A DNA stretch of 64,000 nucleotides from Phenylobacterium sp. (GTDB lineage Bacteria; Pseudomonadota; Alphaproteobacteria; Caulobacterales; Caulobacteraceae). Where the stretch lies: NCBI RefSeq assembly GCF_004299445.1, contig NZ_SCTC01000037.1, forward strand, positions 248,001 to 312,000. The letters are read 5' to 3'. Below the pieces are notes generated by a model, which saw nothing but the letters and a program-made list of their open reading frames with translations, was not told where the DNA came from and searched no databases. The position numbers were made by a program, and so were the translations under genes. This document shows, in pieces, positions 9,481-18,224 of the stretch (the stretch's first letter is position 1; every line of letters starts with the position of its first letter).

Positions 9481-9532
9481 TCCGAAATCGAGCGTGTATG
9501 GTCCCACGCCCGCGTCCGGGTCCTCTTGACCG

Positions 9533-11470
9533 TCAGAACTCGGTCCAGTTGTCCTCGGCGACCGCCGCGTTGCCCTGGGTCCGGAAGCTGCCCGCGCTTC
9601 CCCCGCTGGCGCGCGGCGCGGGGGCCGGAGCCGCCTCGCGGGCGACCGGGCGTTCGGCCTGATGGGTCGAGGCGTTGACCTGGAAGCGCTGCACGAGGCC
9701 GAACAGCTCTTCGGTCTGGCCGGCCAGCATGCGCGAGGCCGCGGTGGTCTCTTCCACCATGGCCGCGTTCTGCTGAGTGACCTGGTCCATCTGGTTCACG
9801 GCGGTGTTCACCTCCGCGATGCCGGTGGCTTCCTCCTTGGCCGACTGGGCGATTTCGCTGACCAGCTTCGAGATTTCGTCCACGTGGCTGATGATCCGGT
9901 GCAGGGCCTCGCCGGTCTCGCCGACCAGGCTCACGCCCTCCGCCACCTGCGAGGTGGACGTCGAGATGAGGCCCTTGATCTGCTTGGCGGATTCCGCCGA
10001 CCGCTGCGCCAGGGCCCGGACTTCCGAGGCCACGACCGCGAAGCCCTTGCCCGCGTCGCCGGCGCGCGCCGCTTCGACGCCGGCGTTCAGCGCCAGCAGG
10101 TTGGTCTGGAAGGCGATCTCGTCCACGACGCCGATGATCTGGCTGATCTCGCGGGCCGAGCGCTCGATTTCGGTCATCGAGGCGACGGCGCGGCTCACCA
10201 CGTCGCCCGAACGCTCAGCCTCGGCCTTGGCCGAAGCCACGGCTTCGCGGCTCTGGTTGGCGCCCTGCGCCGAGCGCTGGACCGTGACGGTGATCTCGTC
10301 CAGCGCGGCGGCGGTCTGCTCCAGGGTTGCCGCCTGCTGCTCGGTCCGGCGCGACAGGTCGTCGGTGGCCGAGGCGATCTCGCCGCCGCCCGAGCGGATG
10401 GCGTAGGTCGAGTTGGCGATCGCGGCCAGCGCGACTTCCAGCTTGTCGGCCGCGTCGTTGAAGTCGTTGCGCAGCTTCTCGTAGCCGCCCGGGAACGACT
10501 CCCGGAGGCGCACCGTAAGGTCGCCCATGGCGAGGCGTTCCAGGCCGGTGGCCAGCGAGTTGACCACGCGCCCCTGTTCCTCGGCCGAAGCTTCGGCGAG
10601 GGCGGCGTTCTCGCGGCGCGCGGCCTCGGCGGCTGCACGCTGTTGTTCCTGCTCGGCGCGCATCTGCTCGAGGTGAAGCTGGTTCTCGCGGAAGACGGCC
10701 AGAGACTTCACGATCGCGCCCAGCTCGTCCTTGCGTTCGAGCTTCTCGACATCGACGTCGTTATCGCCGCGCGACAGGCGCTCGGTGGCGCCGGCGATGC
10801 GTTGCACCGCCTTCTTCATGTTGAGAACGAGGAACGCGGCGATCGCGCCCACGACCAGCAAGGTCGCCAGGGCGGCTCCGATCGTGGCCATCTGCGCGGC
10901 CTTCGCGGCGTCGCTGGCGGCCTGCGCCTTCTTGTCGGTCTCGGCCTGGGCCTGCGCCACGATGGCCTGCAGGTTGCCGGTCATCTTGGCATACTGGTCT
11001 TCGAACGGCGCGGCGAAGCCGGCGGCCGACGCGAAGTCAGCGCTCATCATGGCCACGATGATGTCGAGGGCCTCGCGGGTTTCCTTCAGGTCCTTGATCA
11101 GCTTGTCGTAGGCGGGGCGCTGCGAGGCTGGCGCCGCTGCGCGAGCCACGCCTACGTCCTTGGCGATCTTGTCGACTTCGGCCATCAGAGCCTTGCTCTG
11201 CTCCGGGATCTTCTCGGCTTCGATGGATGCCGCCTGGTGGGTGAGCAGGAAATAAAGATCTCCGTGAACGGCCGTGATCCGTTCCGAGATCTTCTGCATC
11301 CGCAGGCTGTTTGGCATGTCGGTCTGAACGACGCGTTCTAGCTCCCGCGTCTGGCTTTGCTGCAGCACCACCGTTCCGGCCGCGAGCACGGCCATCATCA
11401 CCAGCGCGAGCGCGGGCGCGAAGCCGACCTTCACCAGCAACGGCAGGTCATCCAGTCGAAAGCGTTTCAT
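9533..11470 (-). CDS. Methyl-accepting chemotaxis protein
   Basis: 645-residue chemoreceptor. TM1 is at about residues 10-35; a helical periplasmic sensor of about 155 residues follows; TM2 is at about 193-216 ([18 protein letters not shown]). Then come a HAMP domain (about 215-270), a coiled-coil linker with a second HAMP-like segment, and the cytoplasmic signalling hairpin with the conserved tip [20 protein letters not shown]. The C-terminus ends in NWTEF after a flexible Ala/Pro-rich stretch, resembling the NWETF tether that binds CheR/CheB in other bacteria. It is monocistronic; no che genes are nearby. The ligand is unknown. Confidence 0.93.
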   Translation of the reverse strand: MKRFRLDDLPLLVKVGFAPALALVMMAVLAAGTVVLQQSQTRELERVVQTDMPNSLRMQKISERITAVHGDLYFLLTHQAASIEAEKIPEQSKALMAEVDKIAKDVGVARAAAPASQRPAYDKLIKDLKETREALDIIVAMMSADFASAAGFAAPFEDQYAKMTGNLQAIVAQAQAETDKKAQAASDAAKAAQMATIGAALATLLVVGAIAAFLVLNMKKAVQRIAGATERLSRGDNDVDVEKLERKDELGAIVKSLAVFRENQLHLEQMRAEQEQQRAAAEAARRENAALAEASAEEQGRVVNSLATGLERLAMGDLTVRLRESFPGGYEKLRNDFNDAADKLEVALAAIANSTYAIRSGGGEIASATDDLSRRTEQQAATLEQTAAALDEITVTVQRSAQGANQSREAVASAKAEAERSGDVVSRAVASMTEIERSAREISQIIGVVDEIAFQTNLLALNAGVEAARAGDAGKGFAVVASEVRALAQRSAESAKQIKGLISTSTSQVAEGVSLVGETGEALHRIISHVDEISKLVSEIAQSAKEEATGIAEVNTAVNQMDQVTQQNAAMVEETTAASRMLAGQTEELFGLVQRFQVNASTHQAERPVAREAAPAPAPRASGGSAGSFRTQGNAAVAEDNWTEF

Positions 11471-11552
11471 GCGAGGGATCCCCCGAAGTTCTTTTTCTCA
11501 CTCGGGAGAGGCTCCGCGAGCCTGTTCACAATGAACGAAGGTCCCTAACGGA

Positions 11553-11579
11553 TTCTCACTTTTCCCACTTTGGTGAGAA
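11553..11579. promoter_or_regulatory. Inverted repeat between chemoreceptor and TonB-C-like gene
   Basis: TTCTCAC (11553-11559) and GTGAGAA (11573-11579) form a perfect 7-bp inverted repeat with a 13-base spacer, in a locally AT-richer 174-base divergent intergenic region. Further TCTCAC copies occur near 11498 and 11613, and GTTCA-CAA-TGAAC (11524-11536) is a second small palindrome. This looks like a regulator-binding region for one or both flanking genes; no regulator is identified. Confidence 0.35.
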
Positions 11580-11644
11580 ATTTAGAGATGATTCACCGCC
11601 GCCGGGTATTCCTCTCACCATCGTTTCTTCAACAGGAGGTGGGG

Positions 11645-11953
11645 ATGCAGAAAGCTGTCTCTCTTTTCGGTGGTGTTGTTCTGAGTTTGGCTTTGGCGTC
11701 GGGCGTCAGCGCCGCGTCGTTCCAAGAGAACATGGCTAAATGCCTTGTTAAGAATGCGAACACCAAGGACGCCGCGACCGTGATGCTTCAGTGCACTGCG
11801 AACGGCGGCAAGCTGGACGGCTGCACCGTTCTCTCGGACAGCGCGCCGGGCAAGGGCTTCGACAAGGCCGCCCTGTGCGTGGCCGCGGCCATGCCGATGG
11901 GCGACAAGTCGGGCGACGTGAAGATCCCGATGCGCTTCCCCGGTGGTGCGTAA
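11645..11953 (+). CDS. Small secreted protein resembling a TonB C-terminal domain
   Basis: 102 residues starting at the ATG at 11645, which has a strong AGGAGGTGGGG ribosome-binding site. A signal peptide (hydrophobic residues 5-20, cut after SAAS or nearby) precedes a short domain. Its spacing VMLQCTANGGKLDGCTVLS, then GKGFDKAALCVAAAMP and the ending VKIPMRF, resembles the TonB C-terminal energy-transducer fold found in Caulobacterales. The TM anchor, Pro-rich spacer and ExbB/ExbD partners of a true TonB are all missing. Five cysteines remain in the mature part. The resemblance is judged by eye; the function is unknown. Confidence 0.7.
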   Translation: MQKAVSLFGGVVLSLALASGVSAASFQENMAKCLVKNANTKDAATVMLQCTANGGKLDGCTVLSDSAPGKGFDKAALCVAAAMPMGDKSGDVKIPMRFPGGA

Positions 11954-12013
11954 GCACCAGCCCTGGCGGTGGCGGCCGGGCGCAAGACCCGGCTGAAATC
12001 AACAAAGAACATC

Positions 12014-12043
12014 AAGGCGCCCCACCTCCCTGGGGCGCCTTTT
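12014..12043 (+). terminator. Rho-independent terminator of the TonB-C-like gene
   Basis: An 11-bp stem (AAGGCGCCCCA with TGGGGCGCCTT, 12014-12024 and 12031-12041) with a 6-base loop, running into TTTT. It is placed 60 bases after the stop of the small secreted protein gene. The next gene is convergent and the reverse orientation has a weaker T-run. Confidence 0.8.
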
Positions 12044-12060
12044 CGTTTGCGGTCGCGCCG

Positions 12061-12984
12061 CTAGACCGTGCGTTGCGCCCGGTCCTTCTCGTTGGCGCCC
12101 TTGATGGCGTCGCGTGCGGCCGCCCACTCGGCGTCGCCCCACTCCGACAGGCGCCCGAAGCCGCCGCCGCCCTTCAGGTGGCCGCCGCCGTCGATGGCGA
12201 TGGTCTGGCCGTTCACATAGGCCGACCCCGGATCCAGCAGATAGACCGCCAGGTTCGCCAGCTCGCGCATCTCACCATTGCGGTCCAGCGGGATGGTCGG
12301 GTCGGGCTTCTCGCCATCGGCGCCGACGCCGCCACCGGGGTTCAGGCGCGCCCAGGCGCCCTCGGTCGGGAAGGGCCCCGGCGCGATGGCGTTGAAGCGG
12401 ATGCCACGACCGCCCCATTCGACGGCGAGCGACTGGGTCATCACGTTCAGGCCGGCCTTCGACATGGCGCTGGGCACCGTGAACGGCCCGCCATGCCAGA
12501 CCCAGGTGGTCAGGATCGAGACCACCGAGCCGTGTTTGCCCTCGGCCAGCCAGCGCTTCCCTGCGTCCAGGGTCACGAAGAACGAACCGCGGAAGACGAT
12601 GTTGGCGATGGCGTCAAAGCCACGGGGGGACAGGTCTTCGGTGCGGCTGATGAAGTTGCCGGCGGCGTTGTTGACGAGGCCGGTCAGCGCGCCGCCCGCC
12701 CAGACCTGATCCATGGCGTCGTGGATCGCCTCCGGAACCCGGATGTCGCAGGCCATGCCGGTGACCGTCCCGCCGCCCACCTTGGCGGCATGGTCCGAGA
12801 GCTCCTTGGCCGTCTCTTCGATCACATTGCCGCGCCGGCCCCAGATGATGACGTCGGCGCCCAGCATCGAGCAGCCTTCGGCCATCACCTTGCCCAGCCC
12901 GGTGCCGCCGCCGGTGATCAGGATGCGCTGGCCCTTCATCAGGCCCGGCTTGAACATCAGGTCGTCGAGGGTGAATTCGGTCAT
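12061..12984 (-). CDS. SDR oxidoreductase of the 2,4-dienoyl-CoA reductase type
   Basis: 307-residue Rossmann-fold short-chain dehydrogenase. The cofactor loop is ITGGGTGLGKVMAEG near residues 20-34 and NNAAGN is present. Instead of the usual YxxxK it has VPSAMSKAGLNVMTQSL, a Ser-x-x-x-Lys arrangement followed by RFNAIAPGPFPTEGAW, as in mammalian-type 2,4-dienoyl-CoA reductases (DECR) and related enoyl reductases. That points to NADPH-dependent reduction of unsaturated acyl-CoA during beta-oxidation of polyunsaturated fatty acids. The assignment to DECR rests on recalled motifs. It is divergent from the HWE kinase. Confidence 0.82.
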   Translation of the reverse strand: MTEFTLDDLMFKPGLMKGQRILITGGGTGLGKVMAEGCSMLGADVIIWGRRGNVIEETAKELSDHAAKVGGGTVTGMACDIRVPEAIHDAMDQVWAGGALTGLVNNAAGNFISRTEDLSPRGFDAIANIVFRGSFFVTLDAGKRWLAEGKHGSVVSILTTWVWHGGPFTVPSAMSKAGLNVMTQSLAVEWGGRGIRFNAIAPGPFPTEGAWARLNPGGGVGADGEKPDPTIPLDRNGEMRELANLAVYLLDPGSAYVNGQTIAIDGGGHLKGGGGFGRLSEWGDAEWAAARDAIKGANEKDRAQRTV

Positions 12985-13133
12985 GGCGGCAGTCTTCCTC
13001 CGTTTTACCCAGCATGCGGCCCCATGACGCAGGGGGCGTCAATGGCGGGGGCCCTGCGACACTGCGCCGTCCAGCGCCGCGACGCGCGTTGCGTCATCCT
13101 GACTCTGGGTCGGGGGGCCGCATCGAGGAGCTG

Positions 13134-14615
13134 ATGGCGGCCGAAATTCGTTCGCCCGGCGATCCGGGCAGCCTCGCGACGGAAATCGGCGAGGCTCTGC
13201 TGCGGGGCGCCAGCCTCGACGGCCTCTTCTCCTGTGACCGGTCCGCCGTGCTCAGCTTCTGCGACGCCGCCGCCGCGCGGTTCCTGGGCGCGAATTCAGG
13301 CGAGGCCGTCGGCCGGCCGCTGGGCGAGGTGCTCGCCGGCCTGCAGGACCAGACCCTGGAGCTGCGCCTGCGCAGCGCGCTGCGTGACAATGCCGCGGTC
13401 GAGTTCGTGGCCGAGCGGCCCGGCGGCAGCGACGAGTGGGTCGAGATCGTCGGCCTTCCGATCGCCAGCGGCATGATCTTCATCCTGCGCGACGTGACTC
13501 AGCGCGAACGCAGCGAGCGTTCTCTGCGTCGTAACGAGCGCCGCCTCCGCGCCGCCAACGAAACCCTGCGGCTCGCACATCAGGCCGCGCGCGCGGCCAC
13601 CTGGGAATGGCGGACGGGCGGGGCGATGCGTTGGCTGGATGTGTCGGCCGCCCGCGCCTTGATCGGGCTGTCCGCCGTGGAAGGAGCCGACGAGGCCGTT
13701 GCGGACTGGCGCGCCTTCGTCGTCGACGAGGACATCGGACGGGTGATGGCCACCCTGCGGGGGCTGGTCGACCGCGACGAGGCGTCCTTCGAGTTCCGCG
13801 TCGCCGCCGCCGACGGTCGCCATCGCTGGCTCCGCTCCAGCTGTGCGGTTGTCGACCGCCGCGCCGACGGCGCGCCAGGCCGCGTGGTGGGCGTCACGCT
13901 CGATGTCACCCCGTCCAAGCTGGCCGAGGCCAAGCTGCGGCGCGAGGTGGGCGAGCGTCGGCGCGCCGAGGAACGCCAGCAGCTTCTGATCCACGAGCTG
14001 AATCATCGGGTGAAGAACATGCTGGCCACCGTCCAGTCGGTGGCTCGTCAGAGCCTGGGCCGCGCGGGCGGGGCCGGACCGCTGGCCGACTTCGAGAACC
14101 GCCTGATGGCGCTGGCCTGGACCCACGACATCCTGACCCGCGAGCGCTGGGCCGGCGCCTCGCTCACGACGATCCTCACCCGCACCATGACGCCGCACGG
14201 GCCGGGCCGCGTGACGCTTTCGGGTCCGGACCTGCGGATCTCACCCAAGATGGCGCTGGCGTTGGCCATGGGCGTGCACGAACTGGCCACCAACGCGGTG
14301 AAGTACGGCGCGCTGTCGGTCGACGTGGGGCGCGTTGAGATCGCGTGGCGGCTGGACGAGACGTCCGATCCTCCGATGCTGCGGCTGGAGTGGCGCGAGA
14401 GGGACGGCCCACGGGTGACCCCGCCGGCCACCCGCGGCTTTGGCGCGCGGCTGCTGGAACGTGGGCTCGCGCACGAACTGGGCGGCAACGTCGCCATCCG
14501 GTTTCTGGCGGCCGGCGTGCGCTGCGAGATCGTCGCCCCCTTCGATCCCGAGCCCGGCGAGGCGCCCGACCTGCCGCGGCCCGCGGTCGGCGACGACCTG
14601 ACGGCGGCGCACTAG
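13134..14615 (+). CDS. PAS-containing HWE-family sensor histidine kinase
   Basis: 493-residue soluble kinase. The N-terminal PAS-like region covers about residues 30-140 and a second PAS/PAC segment about 150-265 (TWEWRTGGAMRWLDV and RWLRSSCAVVDRRADG). The phospho-acceptor helix HELNHRVKNMLATVQSVARQ has His at about residue 287. The ATPase domain follows, with HELATNAVKYGALS and GFGARLLERG. The HRVKN and HELATNA sequences are diagnostic of HWE/HisKA_2 kinases, which often act in light, oxygen or general stress response. No TM segment and no response regulator next door are seen. The ATG at 13134 follows a GAGGAG site. Confidence 0.9.
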   Translation: MAAEIRSPGDPGSLATEIGEALLRGASLDGLFSCDRSAVLSFCDAAAARFLGANSGEAVGRPLGEVLAGLQDQTLELRLRSALRDNAAVEFVAERPGGSDEWVEIVGLPIASGMIFILRDVTQRERSERSLRRNERRLRAANETLRLAHQAARAATWEWRTGGAMRWLDVSAARALIGLSAVEGADEAVADWRAFVVDEDIGRVMATLRGLVDRDEASFEFRVAAADGRHRWLRSSCAVVDRRADGAPGRVVGVTLDVTPSKLAEAKLRREVGERRRAEERQQLLIHELNHRVKNMLATVQSVARQSLGRAGGAGPLADFENRLMALAWTHDILTRERWAGASLTTILTRTMTPHGPGRVTLSGPDLRISPKMALALAMGVHELATNAVKYGALSVDVGRVEIAWRLDETSDPPMLRLEWRERDGPRVTPPATRGFGARLLERGLAHELGGNVAIRFLAAGVRCEIVAPFDPEPGEAPDLPRPAVGDDLTAAH

Positions 14616-14620
14616 GCGGC

Positions 14621-15445
14621 TCAGTCGGAGGGGATCTCGAAGTCGGGATCGACCCGCCGGATGAACTCCATCGCGGCGGCCGGGGCGCGCACCTTCCCCT
14701 CGTGGATCACATAGGCATAGACGTCGCGAGGCCCCTCTGGAGGACCGGTGCGGTCCACCGGCGTGAAATCTCCCGGCACTTCGCCTCGCGCATAGCTCTG
14801 GAATCGACCGGCCCACAGGTCGAGATCCTTGGCCTCGTAGCCCGTCGGGATCTCGTCATTGGCCGAGAGCAGGCGCAGGTAGACGAAGTCGGCGGTGATG
14901 TCGGGAATGAAGGGGTAGTTCTCATTGTCAGAGTTGCAGATCGCCACGCCCCGATCGCGGCACAGGCCGATGAACTTGGGGTCGTTGAAGGTGCCGTTGC
15001 GCACCTCGAGCACATGCCGCGCCGGCAGGTCGCCCACCTTCTCCGGCAACAGGTCGATGAAGCCCGCGAAGTCGTCGTAGTCGAACTTCTTGGTCGGCAT
15101 GAACTGCCACAGGATCGGCCCCAGCCGGTCGCCCAGCTCGGTCAGACCCTGGCCCAGGAAGATGTCCATGCTGGCCTTGCCGTCAGCCAGCACCTTGCGG
15201 TTCGTGCAGAAGCGCGAGGCCTTGACCGAGAACTTGAAGCCCTCGGGCGTCGAGGCGCGCCACTTGGCCCAGCTGTCGGGCTTGAACGACGAGTAGTAGG
15301 TCCCGTTGATCTCGATCGAGGTCAGGTGGCGGCTGGCGTACTCCAGCTCGCGCGCCTGCGGCCACTTGGCGGGATAGAATACCCCCCGCCAAGGCTCGAA
15401 CGTCCATCCGCCGATCCCGCACCGGATCCTGCCTGCGCCGGCCAT
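14621..15445 (-). CDS. DUF72 domain protein
   Basis: 274-residue TIM-barrel-like protein of the DUF72/YecE family, widely conserved and of unknown biochemical role. Family hallmarks are the N-terminal RCGIGGWTFEPWRGVFYP, LTSIEINGTYYSSFKP and FKFSVKASRF, then the strand with LGPILWQFMPTKKF. It ends 6 bases from the stop of the convergent HWE kinase gene. There is no signal peptide, so it is cytoplasmic. Some relatives were proposed to act in DNA or metal chemistry, but nothing here decides it. Confidence 0.9.
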   Translation of the reverse strand: MAGAGRIRCGIGGWTFEPWRGVFYPAKWPQARELEYASRHLTSIEINGTYYSSFKPDSWAKWRASTPEGFKFSVKASRFCTNRKVLADGKASMDIFLGQGLTELGDRLGPILWQFMPTKKFDYDDFAGFIDLLPEKVGDLPARHVLEVRNGTFNDPKFIGLCRDRGVAICNSDNENYPFIPDITADFVYLRLLSANDEIPTGYEAKDLDLWAGRFQSYARGEVPGDFTPVDRTGPPEGPRDVYAYVIHEGKVRAPAAAMEFIRRVDPDFEIPSD

Positions 15446-15516
15446 GTGCCGTCTCCGAAGTTGCCGTCGTTTAGGTAGCGGTTGTCGTGCAGGTTCTCAA
15501 CATGTTCCGTTTCGTC

Positions 15517-15550
15517 CTCCCCCCTTCTCACTGCCCTCGGGGGAGGGGAG
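15517..15550. repeat. GC-rich palindrome related to the CTCCCC/GGGGAG intergenic repeats
   Basis: CTCCCCCC and GGGGGAGGGGAG arms flank a short centre, just past the stop of the minus-strand M28 peptidase gene. The arms resemble the ends of the two longer repeats at 34229-34364 and 52445-52580, so this may be a solo end or decayed copy. It could also serve as a transcription stop for the peptidase gene, though no T-run follows. Confidence 0.45.
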
Positions 15551-15553
15551 TTC

Positions 15554-17209
15554 CTACTTCCGCTGCGACTTCGTCTTGTCGCGCTCGGCCTTGAACTCGG
15601 CGCCTTCTTTCCAATCGGGCCAGATGCGGCTGTTCGCCAGTTTCTGGCCCAGGTCGAACAACAGCGCGCCGTCGGCTTCGAAGCCCTTGGGGTCCCAGGC
15701 CGGGTCGAATTCGTCGGCCGGCTGGTGGTACTTGTCGGCGGTGTAGGCGGTGCGATTGGCGAGGCCGGCCGCCTTGCCTCCGGTCACCAGATCCTGGCCG
15801 CCGCCGAAGCTGATGGCCGGCACGCCCACCTTCGCGAACGGGAAGTGGTCCGAACGGAAGAAGCTGCCGGCCTCCGGCCGCGGGTCGGGCGTGAAGTATC
15901 GGTCGTGGGTCTTGCCCACCGCGATCAACTCGTCCTGCAGGGTCAGTGGCGCGTTGCCCGACGTCGTGAAGTCGCGCGCCAGGCCGGTCGGGCCCACGCC
16001 GTCCATGTTGAGAACGCCCACCGTCGTGCCCAGCGGATAGAGCGGGTTGCGGGCGTAGTATTCCGAGCCCAGCAGGCCCTTCTCCTCGGCGGTCACCGAC
16101 AGGAACACGATCGTCCGCTGCGGCTTTGGGCCCTTGGCGAAGGCGCGGCCAAGTTCCAGCAGCATCGCCGTGCCCGAGGCGTTGTCGAGCGCGCCGTTGT
16201 AGATCGTGTCGCCCTTGGCGTCGGGCTGGCCCACGCCCAGGTGATCCCAGTGGGCGGTGTAGAAGACGCGCTCGTTCGGGCGCCTGCTCCCGATCACCGC
16301 GCCCACGACGTTCTTCGAGACCACCTTCTGCACGTCGACCGCGTAGTCGGCCGAGAAGGTGACGCCCTTCAGCTCCACCGGCTTGAACGCGCGCGTCTGG
16401 GCCTGCTTCTTCAGGGCGTCGAAATCGAAGCCGGCGGCCCTCAGCAGGCCCGCGGCCACGTCGCGCTGCACCCAGCCCTCCAGCGGGGCGTGCGCCTCTG
16501 AGGGGGTCTTGCGGATGACGTCGAAGATCTCGTTGGTGTTGGAGTTCTTGACCGTCGCCCAGCCGTAGGCGGCGGGCGCCGTCTCATGGATGACCAGGAA
16601 GCCCACAGCGCCCTGGCGCGCGGCCTCCTCGTACTTGTAGGTCCAGCGGCCATAGTAGGTCATGGCCTTGCCGCCGAAGTCGCCAGACCCCGTTTCGAAG
16701 TCAGGGTCGTTGACCAGGACCAGGGCGACCTTGCCCTTCAGGTCCATGCCCTTGAAGTCGTCCCAGTTGCGCTCGGGCGCCTTGACGCCATAGCCCACGA
16801 ACACGACGGGGGCGTCCTTGATGGTCAACCGATCGATCCCCGTCTGGGCGGCGCGGATGGCGATCTGCTCGCCCTGGGTCCAGGTCTCCACCGTCCCGCC
16901 GACATTGGCGCTGACGGCGATCGGGCCCTTGGTGGCGAAGCGGGCCAGCGGCACGTCCTGGGTCCACGCGCGGCCGCCGCCCGGGAGCGGATCGCCGGCG
17001 GGCTGCAGGCCCGCGGCCTTCATCTGCTCGACCAGATAGGAGACGGTCTTCTTCTCGCCCTCGCTGGCGGGCGCGCGGCCCTCATAGGCGTCGGAGGAAA
17101 GCACTTGCGTGTCGCGCAACACCCGTTGCGCATCGATGACCGAGGGCGCGGCCGAGACCGAGCTGGCGGCCAGGACCATGACCGCCGCGCTCAGGAAAAG
17201 CTTATGCAT
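15554..17209 (-). CDS. Secreted M28-family metallopeptidase
   Basis: 551 residues with a signal peptide (MHKLFLSAAVMVLAASSVSA). A protease-associated (PA) domain lies at about residues 100-255 and a zinc peptidase M28 domain at about 285-530. Di-zinc ligands are visible in order: the His and Asp of AHWDHLG, the Asp of NGALDNASG, the Glu pair of TAEEKGLLGSEYY, the Asp of GVLNMDGVG and the His of FRSDHFPF. This is an aminopeptidase/carboxypeptidase-type exopeptidase, exported to the periplasm or outside. The frame stays open far upstream into the TetR gene, but that part is an antisense-style low-complexity frame; the ATG at 17209 begins the signal peptide. Confidence 0.93.
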   Translation of the reverse strand: MHKLFLSAAVMVLAASSVSAAPSVIDAQRVLRDTQVLSSDAYEGRAPASEGEKKTVSYLVEQMKAAGLQPAGDPLPGGGRAWTQDVPLARFATKGPIAVSANVGGTVETWTQGEQIAIRAAQTGIDRLTIKDAPVVFVGYGVKAPERNWDDFKGMDLKGKVALVLVNDPDFETGSGDFGGKAMTYYGRWTYKYEEAARQGAVGFLVIHETAPAAYGWATVKNSNTNEIFDVIRKTPSEAHAPLEGWVQRDVAAGLLRAAGFDFDALKKQAQTRAFKPVELKGVTFSADYAVDVQKVVSKNVVGAVIGSRRPNERVFYTAHWDHLGVGQPDAKGDTIYNGALDNASGTAMLLELGRAFAKGPKPQRTIVFLSVTAEEKGLLGSEYYARNPLYPLGTTVGVLNMDGVGPTGLARDFTTSGNAPLTLQDELIAVGKTHDRYFTPDPRPEAGSFFRSDHFPFAKVGVPAISFGGGQDLVTGGKAAGLANRTAYTADKYHQPADEFDPAWDPKGFEADGALLFDLGQKLANSRIWPDWKEGAEFKAERDKTKSQRK

Positions 17210-17268
17210 GCATGTACTCGGGAATGGGGGGATGTTCCCGCGACCGTAAGAGGTTCGCGGCCCTTCGG

Positions 17269-18042
17269 CTAGGCTGCGGCCCGACGCGCCGCGATCAACG
17301 CCTCGATGCCGTCCAGCACCACGTTCAGACCGAAGCCGAAGCGCCACAGCGGATCGGCGACCACGCTTTTGTCCGCCGCCCGCCAGGCCTCGCTGAGGCG
17401 AAGCAGGTGAGGGAAGCGCGCCGGATCCAACCGCGCCGTGATGGCGGGCTCGGCCACGGCGAACCATTGCTCGTCGGTCAGCCCGCTCAACTGCTCGGCC
17501 TCGCGGGCGTCGCGCGCCTGTTTCAGGGCTCCCAGCAGGAAGTTGTGCAGCACGTCGATGACCAGGTCCTTGGTCAGGTCGTCCAGGCCCGTGCTGTCGA
17601 GCGCGCCCAGCGCCGACTCGTGGCGGCGCACCAGATTGGGCCCCAGGGGCGGGCGGTGCATGGCCAGGTCCAGCATCCACGGGTGGCGTTCGCTCATCCG
17701 CCAGCGTTCGCGGGCCACGTCCGTGAGCGCCTCGCGCCAGCCCACGTCCGCCGAAGGCGGCGCAGCCATCTCGCCGAGAACACGGTCGAACATGAGTTCG
17801 ACCAACTCGGCCTTCGAGGGGACGTAGGTGTAGATCGACATCGCCGACACGCCGAGCTCCAGGGCGATCCGGCGTACGGAGATGGCGGTCAGTCCTTCGG
17901 CGTCGGCGACCGCGATCGCAGCTTCGACCACCTTGTCCACCGAGTGGCGAGGCTTGGGTCCGCGGCGGCCGGGCTCGGCGTCGCCCCACAGCAGGTCGAT
18001 GCTGCGCTTGGGGTCCACCCCGACCGTCGTATCCTTCGTCAT
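17269..18042 (-). CDS. TetR-family regulator with TetR_C-type domain, divergent from RND pump
   Basis: 257 residues. The DNA-binding part (about residues 30-80) has VRRIALELGVSAMSIYTYVP followed by SKAELVELMF; the C-terminal part is of the longer class seen in tetracycline- and drug-responsive repressors. It is divergent from the NodT-adaptor-permease genes starting 183 bases away, the classic arrangement of a local efflux repressor. The ATG at 18042 is preferred; the frame is open to 18198 but would run through the AT-richer promoter region. It is followed on the same strand by the M28 peptidase gene after 59 bases. Confidence 0.88.
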   Translation of the reverse strand: MTKDTTVGVDPKRSIDLLWGDAEPGRRGPKPRHSVDKVVEAAIAVADAEGLTAISVRRIALELGVSAMSIYTYVPSKAELVELMFDRVLGEMAAPPSADVGWREALTDVARERWRMSERHPWMLDLAMHRPPLGPNLVRRHESALGALDSTGLDDLTKDLVIDVLHNFLLGALKQARDAREAEQLSGLTDEQWFAVAEPAITARLDPARFPHLLRLSEAWRAADKSVVADPLWRFGFGLNVVLDGIEALIAARRAAA

Positions 18043-18100
18043 GCTGGTCCGTACATTACAGAGAAAACACTTTACATCATACAGAGTTTGAGCGAGACGG
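18043..18100. promoter_or_regulatory. Divergent promoter/operator region between tetR and efflux operon
   Basis: The first 50 bases upstream of the regulator are strikingly AT-rich for this genome. They contain two direct copies of a TTACA element (at about 18055 and 18072), with ATACAGAG close behind. On the minus strand TATGAT could serve as a -10 for the regulator gene. It is the natural operator site for the divergent TetR protein, but no clean palindrome is visible, so only the general assignment is supported. Confidence 0.4.
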
Positions 18101-18224
18101 GCCGTCGCACGGTGGCCGCAAGAGTCGCCGGCGGAGGCGACATCCGGAATATGGGCCCACGCTTCAATTGCGCCGGGCGTGCGAGTCCTGTTCAACAACG
18201 CCGATCTGCAGAACCCTGAACCCC

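Noticed and set aside
9662-11341. 559-residue frame opposite the chemoreceptor
   Set aside because: Low-complexity antisense frame; chemoreceptor domains are clear on the other strand.
17210-17989. N-terminal extension of the M28 peptidase to 811 residues
   Set aside because: The extension is Arg/Gly/Pro-rich, lies over the TetR gene and precedes a proper signal peptide at 17209.
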